From: UBA9659 sp965208605
GTDB lineage: Bacteria; Pseudomonadota; Gammaproteobacteria; Pseudomonadales; Azotimanducaceae
Assembly: GCA_965208605.1 (NCBI GenBank)
Contig: OZ242345.1
Location: 1,674,001-1,738,000 of the forward strand
DNA: 64,000 bases
Direction: 5' to 3'
How positions within the stretch are numbered: position 1 is the stretch's first letter; each line of letters begins with the position of its first letter. Below the pieces are notes generated by a model that did no database searches, was not told the origin of the DNA, and saw nothing but the letters and a program-made list of their open reading frames with translations. Position numbers and translations under genes: made by a program. Shown here piece after piece: positions 54,830-63,545 of this stretch.

Positions 54830-55999
54830 GTGATACAAGAGATCAAACTACTCAGCAGACTGCTGCTGGCAGGGCTACTCTTCCTGATTTTCTGGCTACT
54901 ACTGGTGCCGGCCCCGGTCCAGCCGCGCTACCCGCTACCGCCCTCAAGCGCACCGGCTGAGGTAGAGGAGGCATTGTTTGCCACTCATTGGGTATCCCGC
55001 GGGGCCACCCCTCATGCGCACAGTGCCAGCATTGTTGACCATCAGGGGGACCTGGTGGCGGTCTGGTATGGCGGCACCCGGGAGGGCGCGGCTGACACCC
55101 AGTTGTTCATGGCACGTTTTGTGGACGGCGGCTGGGCGCTGCCCCAAAGCGTTATGGACCGGCACCAGGCGGCAGTACAACTGCATCGCCCGATTCGGAA
55201 ACTAGGCAATCCAGTGCTCCACAGATGGCCTGACGATGCGCTGGGCATCTTTTTTGTGTCCGTGTCCCTGGGCGGCTGGGCGATGAGCTCCATTAACTAC
55301 ATAGAGACCAGGGACCAGGGGGCGAGTTGGAGCCCTGCCCAAAGGCTAGTGAGCTCACCTTTTCTGAATGTCAGCACCCTGGTACGGAGCAAGCCCCTGA
55401 CCCTGGAAGATGGTTCGGTGCAACTGCCGGTCTATCATGAATTGGCGGGCAAATTTGCTGAGCTGCTACACATCTCAAGGCAACTTCGGGTGCTTGGCAA
55501 GACGCGCATCTCTTCTGGTAAGGCGGCAATACAGCCCTCCATAGCACCCGTATCAGAGCAGCAGGCGGTTGCCCTGCTACGTTATTATTCCGGGCAGCCC
55601 GCAGACCGGGTCCTGCACACCCAGACGGATGATGGCGGCCTGAGCTGGGCGGTGCCGCTTGCCCTTGAGTTGCCGAACCCCGGGTCCTCAGTGGCACTGC
55701 TGCGGCTAGATGGCGGTCTCTTGATAGCGGCACTCAATGACCTGAGGGAGCATAGGTATCGATTGAGTCTTGCGGTTTCCCATGCGGGAGAGGGGCCCTG
55801 GCGGGTGCTTCATCACATTGAGCATGAGAAGACTGAGCATAAGAACACAGGCGAGGATTTTGAGTTTTCTTATCCGTCATTGTTGCAAGACGACCAGGGC
55901 ATGATTCATCTGGTGTACACCTGGAATCAACAGCGGATAAAGCATGTGGTATTCAACCAGGCATGGCTCTTGGAACCGTCTATTAATACGGCTTATTAG
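54830..55999 (+). CDS. sialidase-fold (BNR repeat) exported or membrane-anchored protein
   Basis: Protein of 389 residues with GTG start. A hydrophobic N-terminal segment (about 8-27) forms a signal anchor. The rest fits the six-bladed neuraminidase-like fold (BNR_2): repeated D-x-G-x-T/S-W-like turns such as TRDQGASWSPA and TDDGGLSWAVP, with VAVWYGGTREGA and PSLLQDDQGMIHLVYTW near the ends. Relatives are called exo-alpha-sialidase-like without proof. It is transcribed divergently from the MaoC gene; substrate unknown. Confidence 0.8.
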   Translation: MIQEIKLLSRLLLAGLLFLIFWLLLVPAPVQPRYPLPPSSAPAEVEEALFATHWVSRGATPHAHSASIVDHQGDLVAVWYGGTREGAADTQLFMARFVDGGWALPQSVMDRHQAAVQLHRPIRKLGNPVLHRWPDDALGIFFVSVSLGGWAMSSINYIETRDQGASWSPAQRLVSSPFLNVSTLVRSKPLTLEDGSVQLPVYHELAGKFAELLHISRQLRVLGKTRISSGKAAIQPSIAPVSEQQAVALLRYYSGQPADRVLHTQTDDGGLSWAVPLALELPNPGSSVALLRLDGGLLIAALNDLREHRYRLSLAVSHAGEGPWRVLHHIEHEKTEHKNTGEDFEFSYPSLLQDDQGMIHLVYTWNQQRIKHVVFNQAWLLEPSINTAY

Positions 56000-56008
56000 T
56001 GCGGCTTA

Positions 56009-57592
56009 TTAGTACCGCCCCCGCGCCGTCGGCCAAAAGGGCACCCCATAATCCTGGATGAAACTCTTGGCGTAGGACTTCCAACCCTTCTGGTAATCCC
56101 TGCTGGTGTGGCCGATATAAAAATTCATATCCTCGGAGTTGAGCTTTAATATGAGGTCATCAATATCCACACCCGCTTTTGGCTTCACACAGTATCCCGA
56201 ATAAAATGTATATTTCTTTGCTGGGCATTTTTGGAAATTCGGCTTCTTGTTCATGCCCGATGTGAGTATTTTGTTTCCAAAGCTCGTCGTTAAACCACAA
56301 TCACGACCAAAGGCATACCAACGACTGGCGTCAAACTCTCCCTTGTCTCTGCCCAACAACATTTTTTTATGCTTTTTTAAGTATTGATAGGCGAGGGGAT
56401 ATTTTTTCATCAGCAATTTTTCCGCCATCAACTTGCCGTCAACATAGGGGAAAATAATAATTCTCTCCTTAACATCTTTGCCATCTTTCATCACTGATGC
56501 CTTGAGTATCGGCTTGGTGATGGCGGCTTCTATGTGCACCTCAGCGCCATGCATGTCATGTGCCACTACCCGTCTGGATTTTTCCTCTTTCTTCTCCAGG
56601 ATGAACACCTTGTCGGCAAGTGTCTGTATACCGACATGAATGTCCGCTATCTCCTTGAGAGGCCGTCCGCGGTTTCGTATCTCCTCAATTCTGCTTAGTA
56701 TTTTCTCTGGCTCAAGGGTCCATATTCCTGTCAGCGAAAGCCGGGATATGGACACCTTGCCTTGGGGCAGGAGCTTGTTTCCATCATAGCGGTACAGTGA
56801 AAACTTTTTGGACTTGCGATTTTTGTTCAGCAGGGTGATGAGTGAATAGGTTGTCGCGTCTTTGAATAGCTGGTGCGCGCCGAAGTCAACCAGGCAATGA
56901 ATAGCATGCTCCATTAACATAAACCGCCGCAGCTTTTGACCGGCGCTGGTTTTGGCATAGGTGTTTGGCGTGATGTAGCCCAGACGCCCGTCTTGCTTTA
57001 GTAGGAACATACCGATCTCAAAAAAGGCAATATAGAGATCAGTGGAACCGCGGCGCGCTAACATCCAATCCTTTTGCAGTCTCCTTCTTCTCGCCGCACC
57101 TAGATGCTGAATGCGGACATAAGGCGGGTTACCGACCACATAATCAAAGCGTCCCTCAAAGGGTGCAATCAATTTTCGGTTTGTGGCATCGATGCAATGG
57201 AGATTCCATTTTATTTTTAATCTTTTGCCCCTTGCCGCAAGAACACCGTTAAGACGGCTGCTACATTGCGCTAAGGCCCTGGGGTCAATATCCATACCAG
57301 AGATATTTTCCAACGCTTTACGACAATCCTTTGCCGGCAAGGTGTCGCATATTCGTGCCACCAACCCGGCTAGAAAGGCACCATCCCCACAGGCCGGGTC
57401 GCACACCCGCATGGAGGGTTGATACCCTGCCATCGTTTTATCCAAAATGAGATCAACAATCCACTCAGGCGTATAAACCACGCCGTATTCTTTATATTTT
57501 CCGAGCATTCTTTCCCCCACCTTTTCCATCGCCTTGTTTTCCACTAGGTCTATCATCTTGCAGATGAAAGGCAGCAATGCAAATACATGCAT
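56009..57592 (-). CDS. TaqI/Eco57I-like adenine-specific DNA methyltransferase
   Basis: Protein of up to 527 residues. Lead-in GVVYTPEWIVDLIL is followed by motif I D65-PACGDGAF-73 and motif IV N155-PPY-158 (FDYVVGNPPYVRI), giving N6-adenine methylation. The C-terminal half has the TaqI-like specificity layout (IADIHVGIQTLADKVFIL, TSFGNKILTSGMNKKPNF). No endonuclease gene is adjacent, so it may be an orphan methyltransferase or a single-chain enzyme with an unseen nuclease. Start is uncertain: the ATGs at 57592, 57556 and 57529 all lack a strong ribosome-binding site. It converges on the sialidase-like gene with only 9 bases between. Confidence 0.85.
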   Translation of the reverse strand: MHVFALLPFICKMIDLVENKAMEKVGERMLGKYKEYGVVYTPEWIVDLILDKTMAGYQPSMRVCDPACGDGAFLAGLVARICDTLPAKDCRKALENISGMDIDPRALAQCSSRLNGVLAARGKRLKIKWNLHCIDATNRKLIAPFEGRFDYVVGNPPYVRIQHLGAARRRRLQKDWMLARRGSTDLYIAFFEIGMFLLKQDGRLGYITPNTYAKTSAGQKLRRFMLMEHAIHCLVDFGAHQLFKDATTYSLITLLNKNRKSKKFSLYRYDGNKLLPQGKVSISRLSLTGIWTLEPEKILSRIEEIRNRGRPLKEIADIHVGIQTLADKVFILEKKEEKSRRVVAHDMHGAEVHIEAAITKPILKASVMKDGKDVKERIIIFPYVDGKLMAEKLLMKKYPLAYQYLKKHKKMLLGRDKGEFDASRWYAFGRDCGLTTSFGNKILTSGMNKKPNFQKCPAKKYTFYSGYCVKPKAGVDIDDLILKLNSEDMNFYIGHTSRDYQKGWKSYAKSFIQDYGVPFWPTARGRY

Positions 57593-57619
57593 AATGCCAG
57601 AAACATTCTGGATTTCCCC

Positions 57620-57905
57620 CGAACCCCGCCTTCTTTGATTCTGACGGTGGAGCGTCCCTGCTCCTTCTGGCGGCTTACGGCGCCACGCGCCGTCATTCTC
57701 GAGCTTGCTCGGGAATCCAGCCTGTATGTTTTTCCGTCAGCATCAAAGCCTGACGCTTTAGCAAAGTTCACCCTCCCCAGGCCACCCCCGTTGAGGTGTA
57801 GCGGGAATATCACAGGTGGTTGACTTCGTTCCTCTGGATTCTCGTCACCCTAGTCAGCCGATGGCTGTGTGTCTAGGGTGACGAGAATGACGGCGGGGAG
57901 CATGA
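57620..57905. repeat. mosaic dispersed repeats between methyltransferase and coaD
   Basis: Modules in order: CCGCCTTCTTTGATTCTGAC; GAGCGTCCCTGCTCCTTCTG (also at 10.4 kb reversed); CGCCGTCATTCTCGAGCTTG with GGGAATCCAG; CGTCAGCATCAAAGCCTGAC; CCCCGTTGAGGTGTAGCGGG; and a hairpin in which GTCACCCTAG pairs with CTAGGGTGAC around AGCCGATGGCTGTG (57845-57887). The other bases up to coaD include an isolated TTGACA (57931) without a properly spaced -10. Confidence 0.8.
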
Positions 57906-58009
57906 TGGCATCATAAATACAGTTGAAATCTTGACAGGGACTTGCGTATTATGACGTTCTCCTTGGCAACTCATTTTCCATGTCAGCCTCGCCCCGCAAG
58001 AGAAGCACC

Positions 58010-58486
58010 ATGACAACAGTCTTATATCCAGGCACTTTTAATCCGATTCACAATGGGCATGCCGATCTTGTTGAACGGGCCGCAAAACTTTTTGATCGTC
58101 TCGTCCTCGGCGTCGCGGATAGTCCGCAAAAATCGCCCACTGAGCTGGAGCTCCGGGTCAAGCTGGCAAAGCAAGCCCTAGCCCATCTGGATAATGTGGA
58201 AGTCCAGAGTTTTAGCGCCTTGACCGTTGATTTTGCACGGGAAATTGGTGCCAGCGTCATTCTGAAAGGCATCCGCACAGTGACCGACTTTGATTATGAG
58301 TTCCAGATGCTGAACATGAATCGTGCCCTGCAACCGGATATAGAAACCATTTTTCTCGCGCCCGCTGAAGACTATTCCTACATCTCGTCTACCCTCATCA
58401 GGCAGGTCGCAAATTACGGCGGTGATATTAAGCGGTTTGTCCATCCCGCCATCGCTAAGGCCCTGAGCAGGGGAGAACTCAGCTAG
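58010..58486 (+). CDS. coaD: phosphopantetheine adenylyltransferase
   Basis: Penultimate step of coenzyme A synthesis, 158 residues. The nucleotidyltransferase motif is H14-NGH-17 in YPGTFNPIHNGH, and the second signature is I125-SSTLIR-131. An upstream ATG at 57980 is in frame, but ATG 58010 gives the family start MTTVLYPGTF. It lies next to the convergent mutM, as in the rpmB-rpmG-mutM-coaD cluster. Confidence 0.96.
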   Translation: MTTVLYPGTFNPIHNGHADLVERAAKLFDRLVLGVADSPQKSPTELELRVKLAKQALAHLDNVEVQSFSALTVDFAREIGASVILKGIRTVTDFDYEFQMLNMNRALQPDIETIFLAPAEDYSYISSTLIRQVANYGGDIKRFVHPAIAKALSRGELS

Positions 58487-58510
58487 GTTTGACCAGCCAG
58501 TTCTGACAAC

Positions 58511-59323
58511 CTAGCGCTGACAAGCAGTGCAATAGACCGTAGTGCGATTATTGAGCCGGATTTCTTTCAGTTTTCTGCCACAGTGGTAACAGGCTTCACC
58601 CCCTCTGCCATAGACATGCAGTGATGGCTTGAAGTATCCCGGCGAGCCGTCCTCCCGCACATGATCCTGCAAACTAGTGCCACCTGCTTTAATGGCATCG
58701 GCAAGCACCTGTTTGATGCACTGGGCGAGGACCTCGTATCGCTGTCGTGCAATCTTCTGGGCCGAGCGTGTTGGCTTGATACCGGCAAGGTGCAGGGCTT
58801 CGTTCGCATAGATGTTGCCTACCCCCACCAGAATCTGGCTGTTCATGATGAAGAGTTTGACGGCAAGCCTTCTTGCGCGTGACTGCTGGTAAAGATATTC
58901 GCCATTGAGCGCATCGGTTAATGGTTCTGGACCAAGAGAATCAAGCAGTGGATGGCTGCTATCCCCAGGAAGCCAGAAGACCGAGCCAAACCGACGGGGA
59001 TCCCGGTATCGGAGCAGGGTGTCGTCTTCACAATGAATATCAAGATGATCATGCTTCTGGGGTGCCGCCCCGGTGCGCCCTATCCTCAGACTGCCAGACA
59101 TACCAAGATGCACCATCATGCGCCCCCCTGAGGTGCTGAAAAGAAGATACTTTGCCCGCCGGTGGATGCTGTCAATGCGTTGTCCGGTCAATGACTGAGA
59201 CAGCTCAGCAGACACAGGCCATCTGAGTTGGGGCTGGCGGACGAGTACCTGAGTAATGCGTTTGCCCTGGATATGAGGCACAATTCCGCGTCTGATTGTT
59301 TCTACCTCAGGCAACTCTGGCAT
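58511..59323 (-). CDS. mutM: formamidopyrimidine-DNA glycosylase
   Basis: Removes 8-oxoguanine and formamidopyrimidines from DNA and cuts the strand, 270 residues. Catalytic P2 and E3 are in MPELPEVETIRRG. A conserved Lys lies in RRAKYLLF, and NIYANEALHLAGIKP is the helix-two-turn-helix. The C-terminal zinc finger has C245, C248, C265 and C268. All key residues are intact. Confidence 0.97.
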   Translation of the reverse strand: MPELPEVETIRRGIVPHIQGKRITQVLVRQPQLRWPVSAELSQSLTGQRIDSIHRRAKYLLFSTSGGRMMVHLGMSGSLRIGRTGAAPQKHDHLDIHCEDDTLLRYRDPRRFGSVFWLPGDSSHPLLDSLGPEPLTDALNGEYLYQQSRARRLAVKLFIMNSQILVGVGNIYANEALHLAGIKPTRSAQKIARQRYEVLAQCIKQVLADAIKAGGTSLQDHVREDGSPGYFKPSLHVYGRGGEACYHCGRKLKEIRLNNRTTVYCTACQR

Positions 59324-59424
59324 AGTCGTCTCGTCATTGTGGTCTCTCTCTAAGAGTGGTTTATACGGCCGGTTTACCTAGCGAAGAGCCTAACAAACCT
59401 CAGCACAGAAAAGGTTATCACGAC

Positions 59425-61566
59425 ATGACATATCACGACATGGCAGGATCCGAGAGCCAAGAAGGGCCCCCCAGGCTTCTGGGTATTGATACTGGCGGCA
59501 CCTTCACTGATTTTGTCTACCAAGATGGTGCTGATATTCAGGTACATAAGGTGCTGTCCAGACCCGATGCGCCAGAAGAAGCGATTATGACCGGTATTCG
59601 GGAACTGGGTCTGATGGCGCAACTTGAGGCGGGCAGACTGAAAATCGTCCAGGGCACCACCGTCGCTACCAACGCCATGCTGACATCCCAGGGGGTGCGG
59701 ACGGCCTACATCACCAATAAGGGGATGCGGGACATCCTCTCCATAGGTCGCCAGACGCGCACCGAGCTGTATAACCTGCAGGTCTCAAAGCCGACCCTTG
59801 ACATTGACCCCGACCTCTTGTTTGAAATCAACGCCCGCATGAGTGCCACCGGCGAAGAGATAGCCCCGCTGCTCGACGCGGAGCTTGTGACCTTGCGGGA
59901 CCAGGTGTTGCAAGCCAAGCCAGAAGCCGTAGCAATCAATATGTTGTTTTCCTTTATTGACGATTCCCATGAGCGGGCGATTGAGGCCCTGTTCAGCGAG
60001 GACTTTTTTACTTCCCGATCCTCCGCCGTGCTACCCGAGTATCGGGAGTATGAGCGGGGTGTTGCCACCTGGATCAACGCCTGGCTGGGACCATTGATAG
60101 AGCGGTATCTCAGCGCCCTGGCGGCCGCCCTTGCGCCTAGCCCAGTTGCCATCATGCAGTCTTCTGGTCTCACCATTGCCGCTGACCAGGCAGCTCACAA
60201 AGCGGTCAACCTCTTGTTGTCTGGCCCGGTTGGTGGCCTCTCGGCAGCCCTGGTGCTAGGTGCTGCCCGGGGGCAGAAGCAGCTCATGACTTTTGATATG
60301 GGCGGCACCTCAACCGATGTTGCCTTGATGGATGGCAGGATCCGGCTGACCAATGAAAACAAGATAGCGGGGCTACCCATTGCTATTCCCATGGCGGACA
60401 TTCACACCATAGGGGCCGGTGGCGGCTCTATTGCCTGGGTTGACGAGGGTGGACTCCTGCAGACGGGACCCGCCTCGGCTGGTGCCGACCCGGGTCCTGC
60501 TTGCTATGCTCAGGGAGGCAAGCAGGCCACGGTCACGGATGCGAATCTGGTGCTGGGACGGCTGGACCCCCAGGCCTTTCTCGGTGGCAAGATGCACCTT
60601 GACTATGACGCTGCCTGGGCGGCACTGAGCCCCCTCGCTCGGCAACTAGGCATGCCCGAGATGGATACCGCTCAAGGCATCATAGACCTAGCCAATGAAC
60701 ACATGGCACAAGCATTGAGAGCCATTTCCATTGAACGGGGTTTTGACCCTCGGGAATATAGCCTGGTGTGTTTTGGTGGCGCCGGGGGCTTGCATCTTTG
60801 TCAACTGGCTTCCAGCCTGGAAATGACTAAAGCCCTAGTGCCGCTCAGGAGTGGGGTCTTGTCTGCTTTTGGCATGCTGGTTACCCGGCCGGGACGCGAA
60901 GTGACAAGGACATCCCGCCTTCTGCTGACACAAGAGGAGGCGCTCATAGCAGTATTTGAGGAGATGGAGCAGCTGGCGCGGCAGGAGCTGGAAGCAGAAG
61001 GGGTGAGGGAGATGACTTGCCGGCGGAGTCTTGACCTGCGCTACCGGGGCCAGACGGCTACCTTAAATGTGCCCTTTCATCAGACTGGGGAAGGGTCCAA
61101 GGAGGAGTTTCGTCGGGCGCATCGTCAAGGTTATGGCCATGAACTTGAGCGGGAGGTGGAGCTGGTGAATCTGAAACTGCACCTGGAGGCGAGCGGTGAG
61201 GATGTTGCTCTGCCGCAGTGGCCGGGGGCGGTCAAATGTGCTTCAACTCGCGGCGACAGGCGGCACGGCACTGATTATGAGAGCGGTTCCGAGAGCGATT
61301 ATGAGAGCGGTTCTAAGAGCGATTATGGGGGCGGTTCTGAGAGCGGGAAGGCCAGCTCCGACAAGACTAGAGCTGACAAGGCAAGTACCTGGGTCTCCAG
61401 GGAAACACTGGGGATAGACGATATTGTTCAGGGTCCTGCTTCTATTACCGAGGATCACGCCACCACCTATGTTGCCGAAGGCTGGTGTGCTCAACCCGAT
61501 CAGCATGGCAACCTGGTCTTGTCTCGGGGTTCGCGGCGAATGAAGAGGAACAAACAGAAGCACTGA
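59425..61566 (+). CDS. hydantoinase/oxoprolinase A-type ATP-dependent amidohydrolase subunit
   Basis: HyuA-family protein of about 713 residues. The N-terminal actin-like ATPase begins LLGIDTGGTFTDFVYQDG, with GTTVATNAML, TFDMGGTSTDVALM and IGAGGGSIAWVD. The family normally pairs with a HyuB subunit to open 5-oxoproline, hydantoin or acetone-type substrates with ATP; no hyuB is next to it. Near residues 610-650 lies a low-complexity insert coded by repeats of GATTATGAGAGCGGTTC (61276-61345). The frame is open from GTG 59356; ATG 59425, after AAAAGG, is chosen, but start is uncertain. It separates mutM from rpmG, an insertion into a usually compact cluster. Confidence 0.85.
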   Translation: MTYHDMAGSESQEGPPRLLGIDTGGTFTDFVYQDGADIQVHKVLSRPDAPEEAIMTGIRELGLMAQLEAGRLKIVQGTTVATNAMLTSQGVRTAYITNKGMRDILSIGRQTRTELYNLQVSKPTLDIDPDLLFEINARMSATGEEIAPLLDAELVTLRDQVLQAKPEAVAINMLFSFIDDSHERAIEALFSEDFFTSRSSAVLPEYREYERGVATWINAWLGPLIERYLSALAAALAPSPVAIMQSSGLTIAADQAAHKAVNLLLSGPVGGLSAALVLGAARGQKQLMTFDMGGTSTDVALMDGRIRLTNENKIAGLPIAIPMADIHTIGAGGGSIAWVDEGGLLQTGPASAGADPGPACYAQGGKQATVTDANLVLGRLDPQAFLGGKMHLDYDAAWAALSPLARQLGMPEMDTAQGIIDLANEHMAQALRAISIERGFDPREYSLVCFGGAGGLHLCQLASSLEMTKALVPLRSGVLSAFGMLVTRPGREVTRTSRLLLTQEEALIAVFEEMEQLARQELEAEGVREMTCRRSLDLRYRGQTATLNVPFHQTGEGSKEEFRRAHRQGYGHELEREVELVNLKLHLEASGEDVALPQWPGAVKCASTRGDRRHGTDYESGSESDYESGSKSDYGGGSESGKASSDKTRADKASTWVSRETLGIDDIVQGPASITEDHATTYVAEGWCAQPDQHGNLVLSRGSRRMKRNKQKH
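61276..61345. repeat. intragenic tandem repeat in hyuA-like gene
   Basis: Imperfect in-frame copies of GATTATGAGAGCGGTTC plus variants (GAGAGC, GGGGGC) code a Ser/Gly/Asp/Glu-rich insert. Units keep multiples of three, so length changes would mostly preserve the frame. Confidence 0.75.
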
Positions 61567-61575
61567 TAGAAGATG

Positions 61576-61731
61576 CTATTTGATCCTTGATTCCTTGTAG
61601 ATGACGTGCTTGCGTACCACGGGGTCAAACTTTTTCATTGCCAACTTATCAGGCATGGTGCGCTTGTTTTTGCTCGTGGTGTAGTAGTGCCCCGTACCCG
61701 CCGAGGAAACTAATTTAATTTTTTCTCTCAT
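61576..61731 (-). CDS. rpmG: 50S ribosomal protein bL33
   Basis: Protein of 51 residues from ATG 61731: MREKIKLVSSAGTGHYYTTS onward, ending HVIYKESRIK. It lacks the zinc-binding Cys pairs (C- form), as usual in proteobacteria. The longer upstream frame is rejected by homology. It lies 31 bases after rpmB. Confidence 0.96.
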   Translation of the reverse strand: MREKIKLVSSAGTGHYYTTSKNKRTMPDKLAMKKFDPVVRKHVIYKESRIK

Positions 61732-61762
61732 AAGCCTTCTCGCATGAACCTTCTGTGATGAA

Positions 61763-61999
61763 TTACACCTTCTCGCCACGGGCGCGTAGCTCGCCCAGCA
61801 CCCGCTCAATCCCTCGCTTATCTATAATGCGCATCCCCTTGGCAGACACGCGCAATTTGATAAAACGGTTCTCGTTATCCACCCAAAATCTGTGGTCGTG
61901 AATATTAGGCAGGAAGCGCCGCTTAGTCTTGTTGTGCGCGTGAGAAACATTGTTCCCGCTCACTGCTTCTTTGCCGGTCACCTGACACCGTCTGGACAT
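61763..61999 (-). CDS. rpmB: 50S ribosomal protein bL28
   Basis: Protein of 78 residues, same length as E. coli. It begins MSRRCQVTGKEAVSGNNVSH and contains RRFLPNIHDHRFW and FIKLRVSAKGMRIIDKRGI. First gene of the minus-strand rpmB-rpmG pair. Confidence 0.97.
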   Translation of the reverse strand: MSRRCQVTGKEAVSGNNVSHAHNKTKRRFLPNIHDHRFWVDNENRFIKLRVSAKGMRIIDKRGIERVLGELRARGEKV

Positions 62000-62244
62000 T
62001 ACAGCACCCTGATAATAAGTGTAATTTGAGAGATCGCTTTACGAGAGGTCATGCGGAACGGCACTTTATAGCAGAAGGGCAAAGGATCTTCAACTATTCG
62101 GCATACACTCTGGATTCAATTCTTAAGTGCAACTTCACCCTCCCCGAACCCAGTCGTCCCCGCCTGTGGTGTCCTTCCCGAGACATACTTTACACTTTAT
62201 ACCGAAGGCATGGTTTACACTTTTTGGTATTTGGGAGGACTCAA

Positions 62245-62290
62245 ATGCCTTGGAAGGAGAGTAACTTAATGGATGATATACTGCACCGAT
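62245..62290 (+). pseudogene. possible IS481-family transposase remnant (first codons)
   Basis: ATG 62245, preceded by GGGAGGA, codes MPWKESNLMDDILHRC. IS481-type transposases commonly begin MPWKE followed by a Met-Asp/Glu segment. The similarity ends after about a dozen residues. Just upstream stand the near-repeats CTTTACACTTTATACC and GTTTACACTTTTTGG, which could be part of the element's end. The remainder of 62000-62244 shows nothing else. Tentative. Confidence 0.45.
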
Positions 62291-62320
62291 GCACGGCGCG
62301 AACAAACACAATCGGGTTGA

Positions 62321-63370
62321 ATGGTGAAACGGGTGCTGGTCACCGGCGGCGCGGGCTATATCGGCTCGCACACCGCCTTGCAATTGGTCGAAGCGGGCCA
62401 TCAAGTGGTGGTGCTTGACAACCTTTGCGCCGGGCATCGCTGGGCGGTGCCGGAGCGCGCCGAATTTGAACATGGCGACATCGCCGACCCGGAAGCGGTC
62501 AAGCGAATCATCGACGCGCACCGCATAGACGCGGTGTTTCATTTCGCCGCGCATACGGTGGTGCCGGAGTCGGTGACAGACCCGGCGAAGTATTACCGCA
62601 ACAACGTGGTCGGCTCGCTTAATTTAATCGAAACTTGCCTCGCCGCCGGCATCAATCGGTTTGTATTTTCATCCAGTGCGGCGGTCTATGGCGCGCCAAA
62701 CAACGACGACCCCCCCCCCCCCCCCCCCCCCCGAATTGCCGAAACCGCCGCCACCGTGCCCATCAATCCCTATGGCGCGAGCAAGTTGATGACCGAATGG
62801 ACGTTGCGGGATTTGGCTGCCAGTGCCGCCGCCCACGACAACAATCGCTTCGGATTCGTGGCGTTGCGTTACTTCAATGTCGCCGGTGCCCGCGCCGATG
62901 GCACGCTTGGCCAAGCCACGCATCAAGCCACCCATCTGGTCAAGGTGGCGTGTCAGGCCGCCTGCGGAGTGCGCGATGGCTTGTCCCTGTTTGGCGACGA
63001 CTACCCGACCCCGGACGGCACCTGCATCCGCGATTACATTCACGTCGAAGACCTGGCGAGCGCGCATCTGGATGCCTTGAATTATCTCGATGAAGGCGGC
63101 GCGAGCATCATCATGAACTGCGGTTACGGGCATGGCTACAGCGTCGCCGAGGTGATCGAATGTGTCAAAGCGGTCAGCGGCGTGGATTTTCCGGTGACCA
63201 TCGCACCGCGTCGCGCCGGCGACCCACCCGCACTGGTGGCGGACAACACCCGGATTCGCCAGTGCCTCGGCTGGAACCCGCGTTACGATGAGTTGTCCAC
63301 CATCTGCCGCACGGCGTATCAGTGGGAGCAGGCGTTGTTGAATCGCCGGAACGCCCGGCACAACGCCTGA
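62321..63370 (+). CDS. galE: UDP-glucose 4-epimerase with in-frame poly-C tract
   Basis: Short-chain dehydrogenase-fold epimerase of 349 residues interconverting UDP-glucose and UDP-galactose for surface polysaccharides. The NAD-binding motif is T8-GGAGYIGS-16; catalytic S117-S119 region is FSSSAAVYG, and Y151-x3-K155 is in NPYGASKLMTEW. Between NNDD and RIAETA there are seven Pro (131-137) coded by a 23-C run, in a loop where normal enzymes have a variable short segment. At 23 C the gene is in frame (ON). Codon use is strongly GC-rich and unlike the neighbouring genes, and remnants flank it, suggesting acquisition. Confidence 0.93.
   Translation: MVKRVLVTGGAGYIGSHTALQLVEAGHQVVVLDNLCAGHRWAVPERAEFEHGDIADPEAVKRIIDAHRIDAVFHFAAHTVVPESVTDPAKYYRNNVVGSLNLIETCLAAGINRFVFSSSAAVYGAPNNDDPPPPPPPRIAETAATVPINPYGASKLMTEWTLRDLAASAAAHDNNRFGFVALRYFNVAGARADGTLGQATHQATHLVKVACQAACGVRDGLSLFGDDYPTPDGTCIRDYIHVEDLASAHLDALNYLDEGGASIIMNCGYGHGYSVAEVIECVKAVSGVDFPVTIAPRRAGDPPALVADNTRIRQCLGWNPRYDELSTICRTAYQWEQALLNRRNARHNA
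62710..62732. repeat. poly-C tract (23 C) inside galE
   Basis: Twenty-three consecutive C: last base of GAC, seven CCC codons and the first base of CGA. Loss or gain of one or two C would shift the frame before the catalytic Tyr and Lys and inactivate the enzyme. Typical of a contingency locus; sequencing of such a tract is also error-prone. Confidence 0.9.
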
Positions 63371-63371
63371 T

Positions 63372-63545
63372 TTTGACCGACCAGCACAGCAATTTGGCTT
63401 CGCGATTGTGGCGCAAGGACGTGTCATTGTGGCAACCCTCGGCGGACGCTACGTTGCCCTCAGTTACTTCGGCCTGATACCCGCCGCATTGCTGGGCGTG
63501 GATGTCGACCAATTGCTCGACCGCGCCCAGACATTCGCCGCGCCC
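63372..63545 (+). pseudogene. phosphoglucose isomerase-like fragment
   Basis: In one frame the sequence reads GRVIVATLGGRYVALSYFGL followed by IPAALLGVDVDQLLDRAQTF. This resembles the GGR(Y/F)SALS-FGL-PAAL stretch of glucose-6-phosphate isomerases, especially the transaldolase-isomerase fusions. An overlapping frame reads SRLWRKDVSLW, which also occurs in that family. The similarity stops where a dispersed repeat begins at about 63546. No start or complete domain is present. It looks like a leftover of a sugar-phosphate gene cut by recombination. Confidence 0.45.

Noticed and set aside
57931..57952. TTGACA...TATTAT as coaD promoter
   Set aside because: The spacer is only 10 bases, too short for sigma70.
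62026..62418. Plus-strand frame of 130 codons overlapping galE start
   Set aside because: Only the MPWKESNLMDD segment is meaningful; the rest is out-of-frame galE and intergenic sequence.
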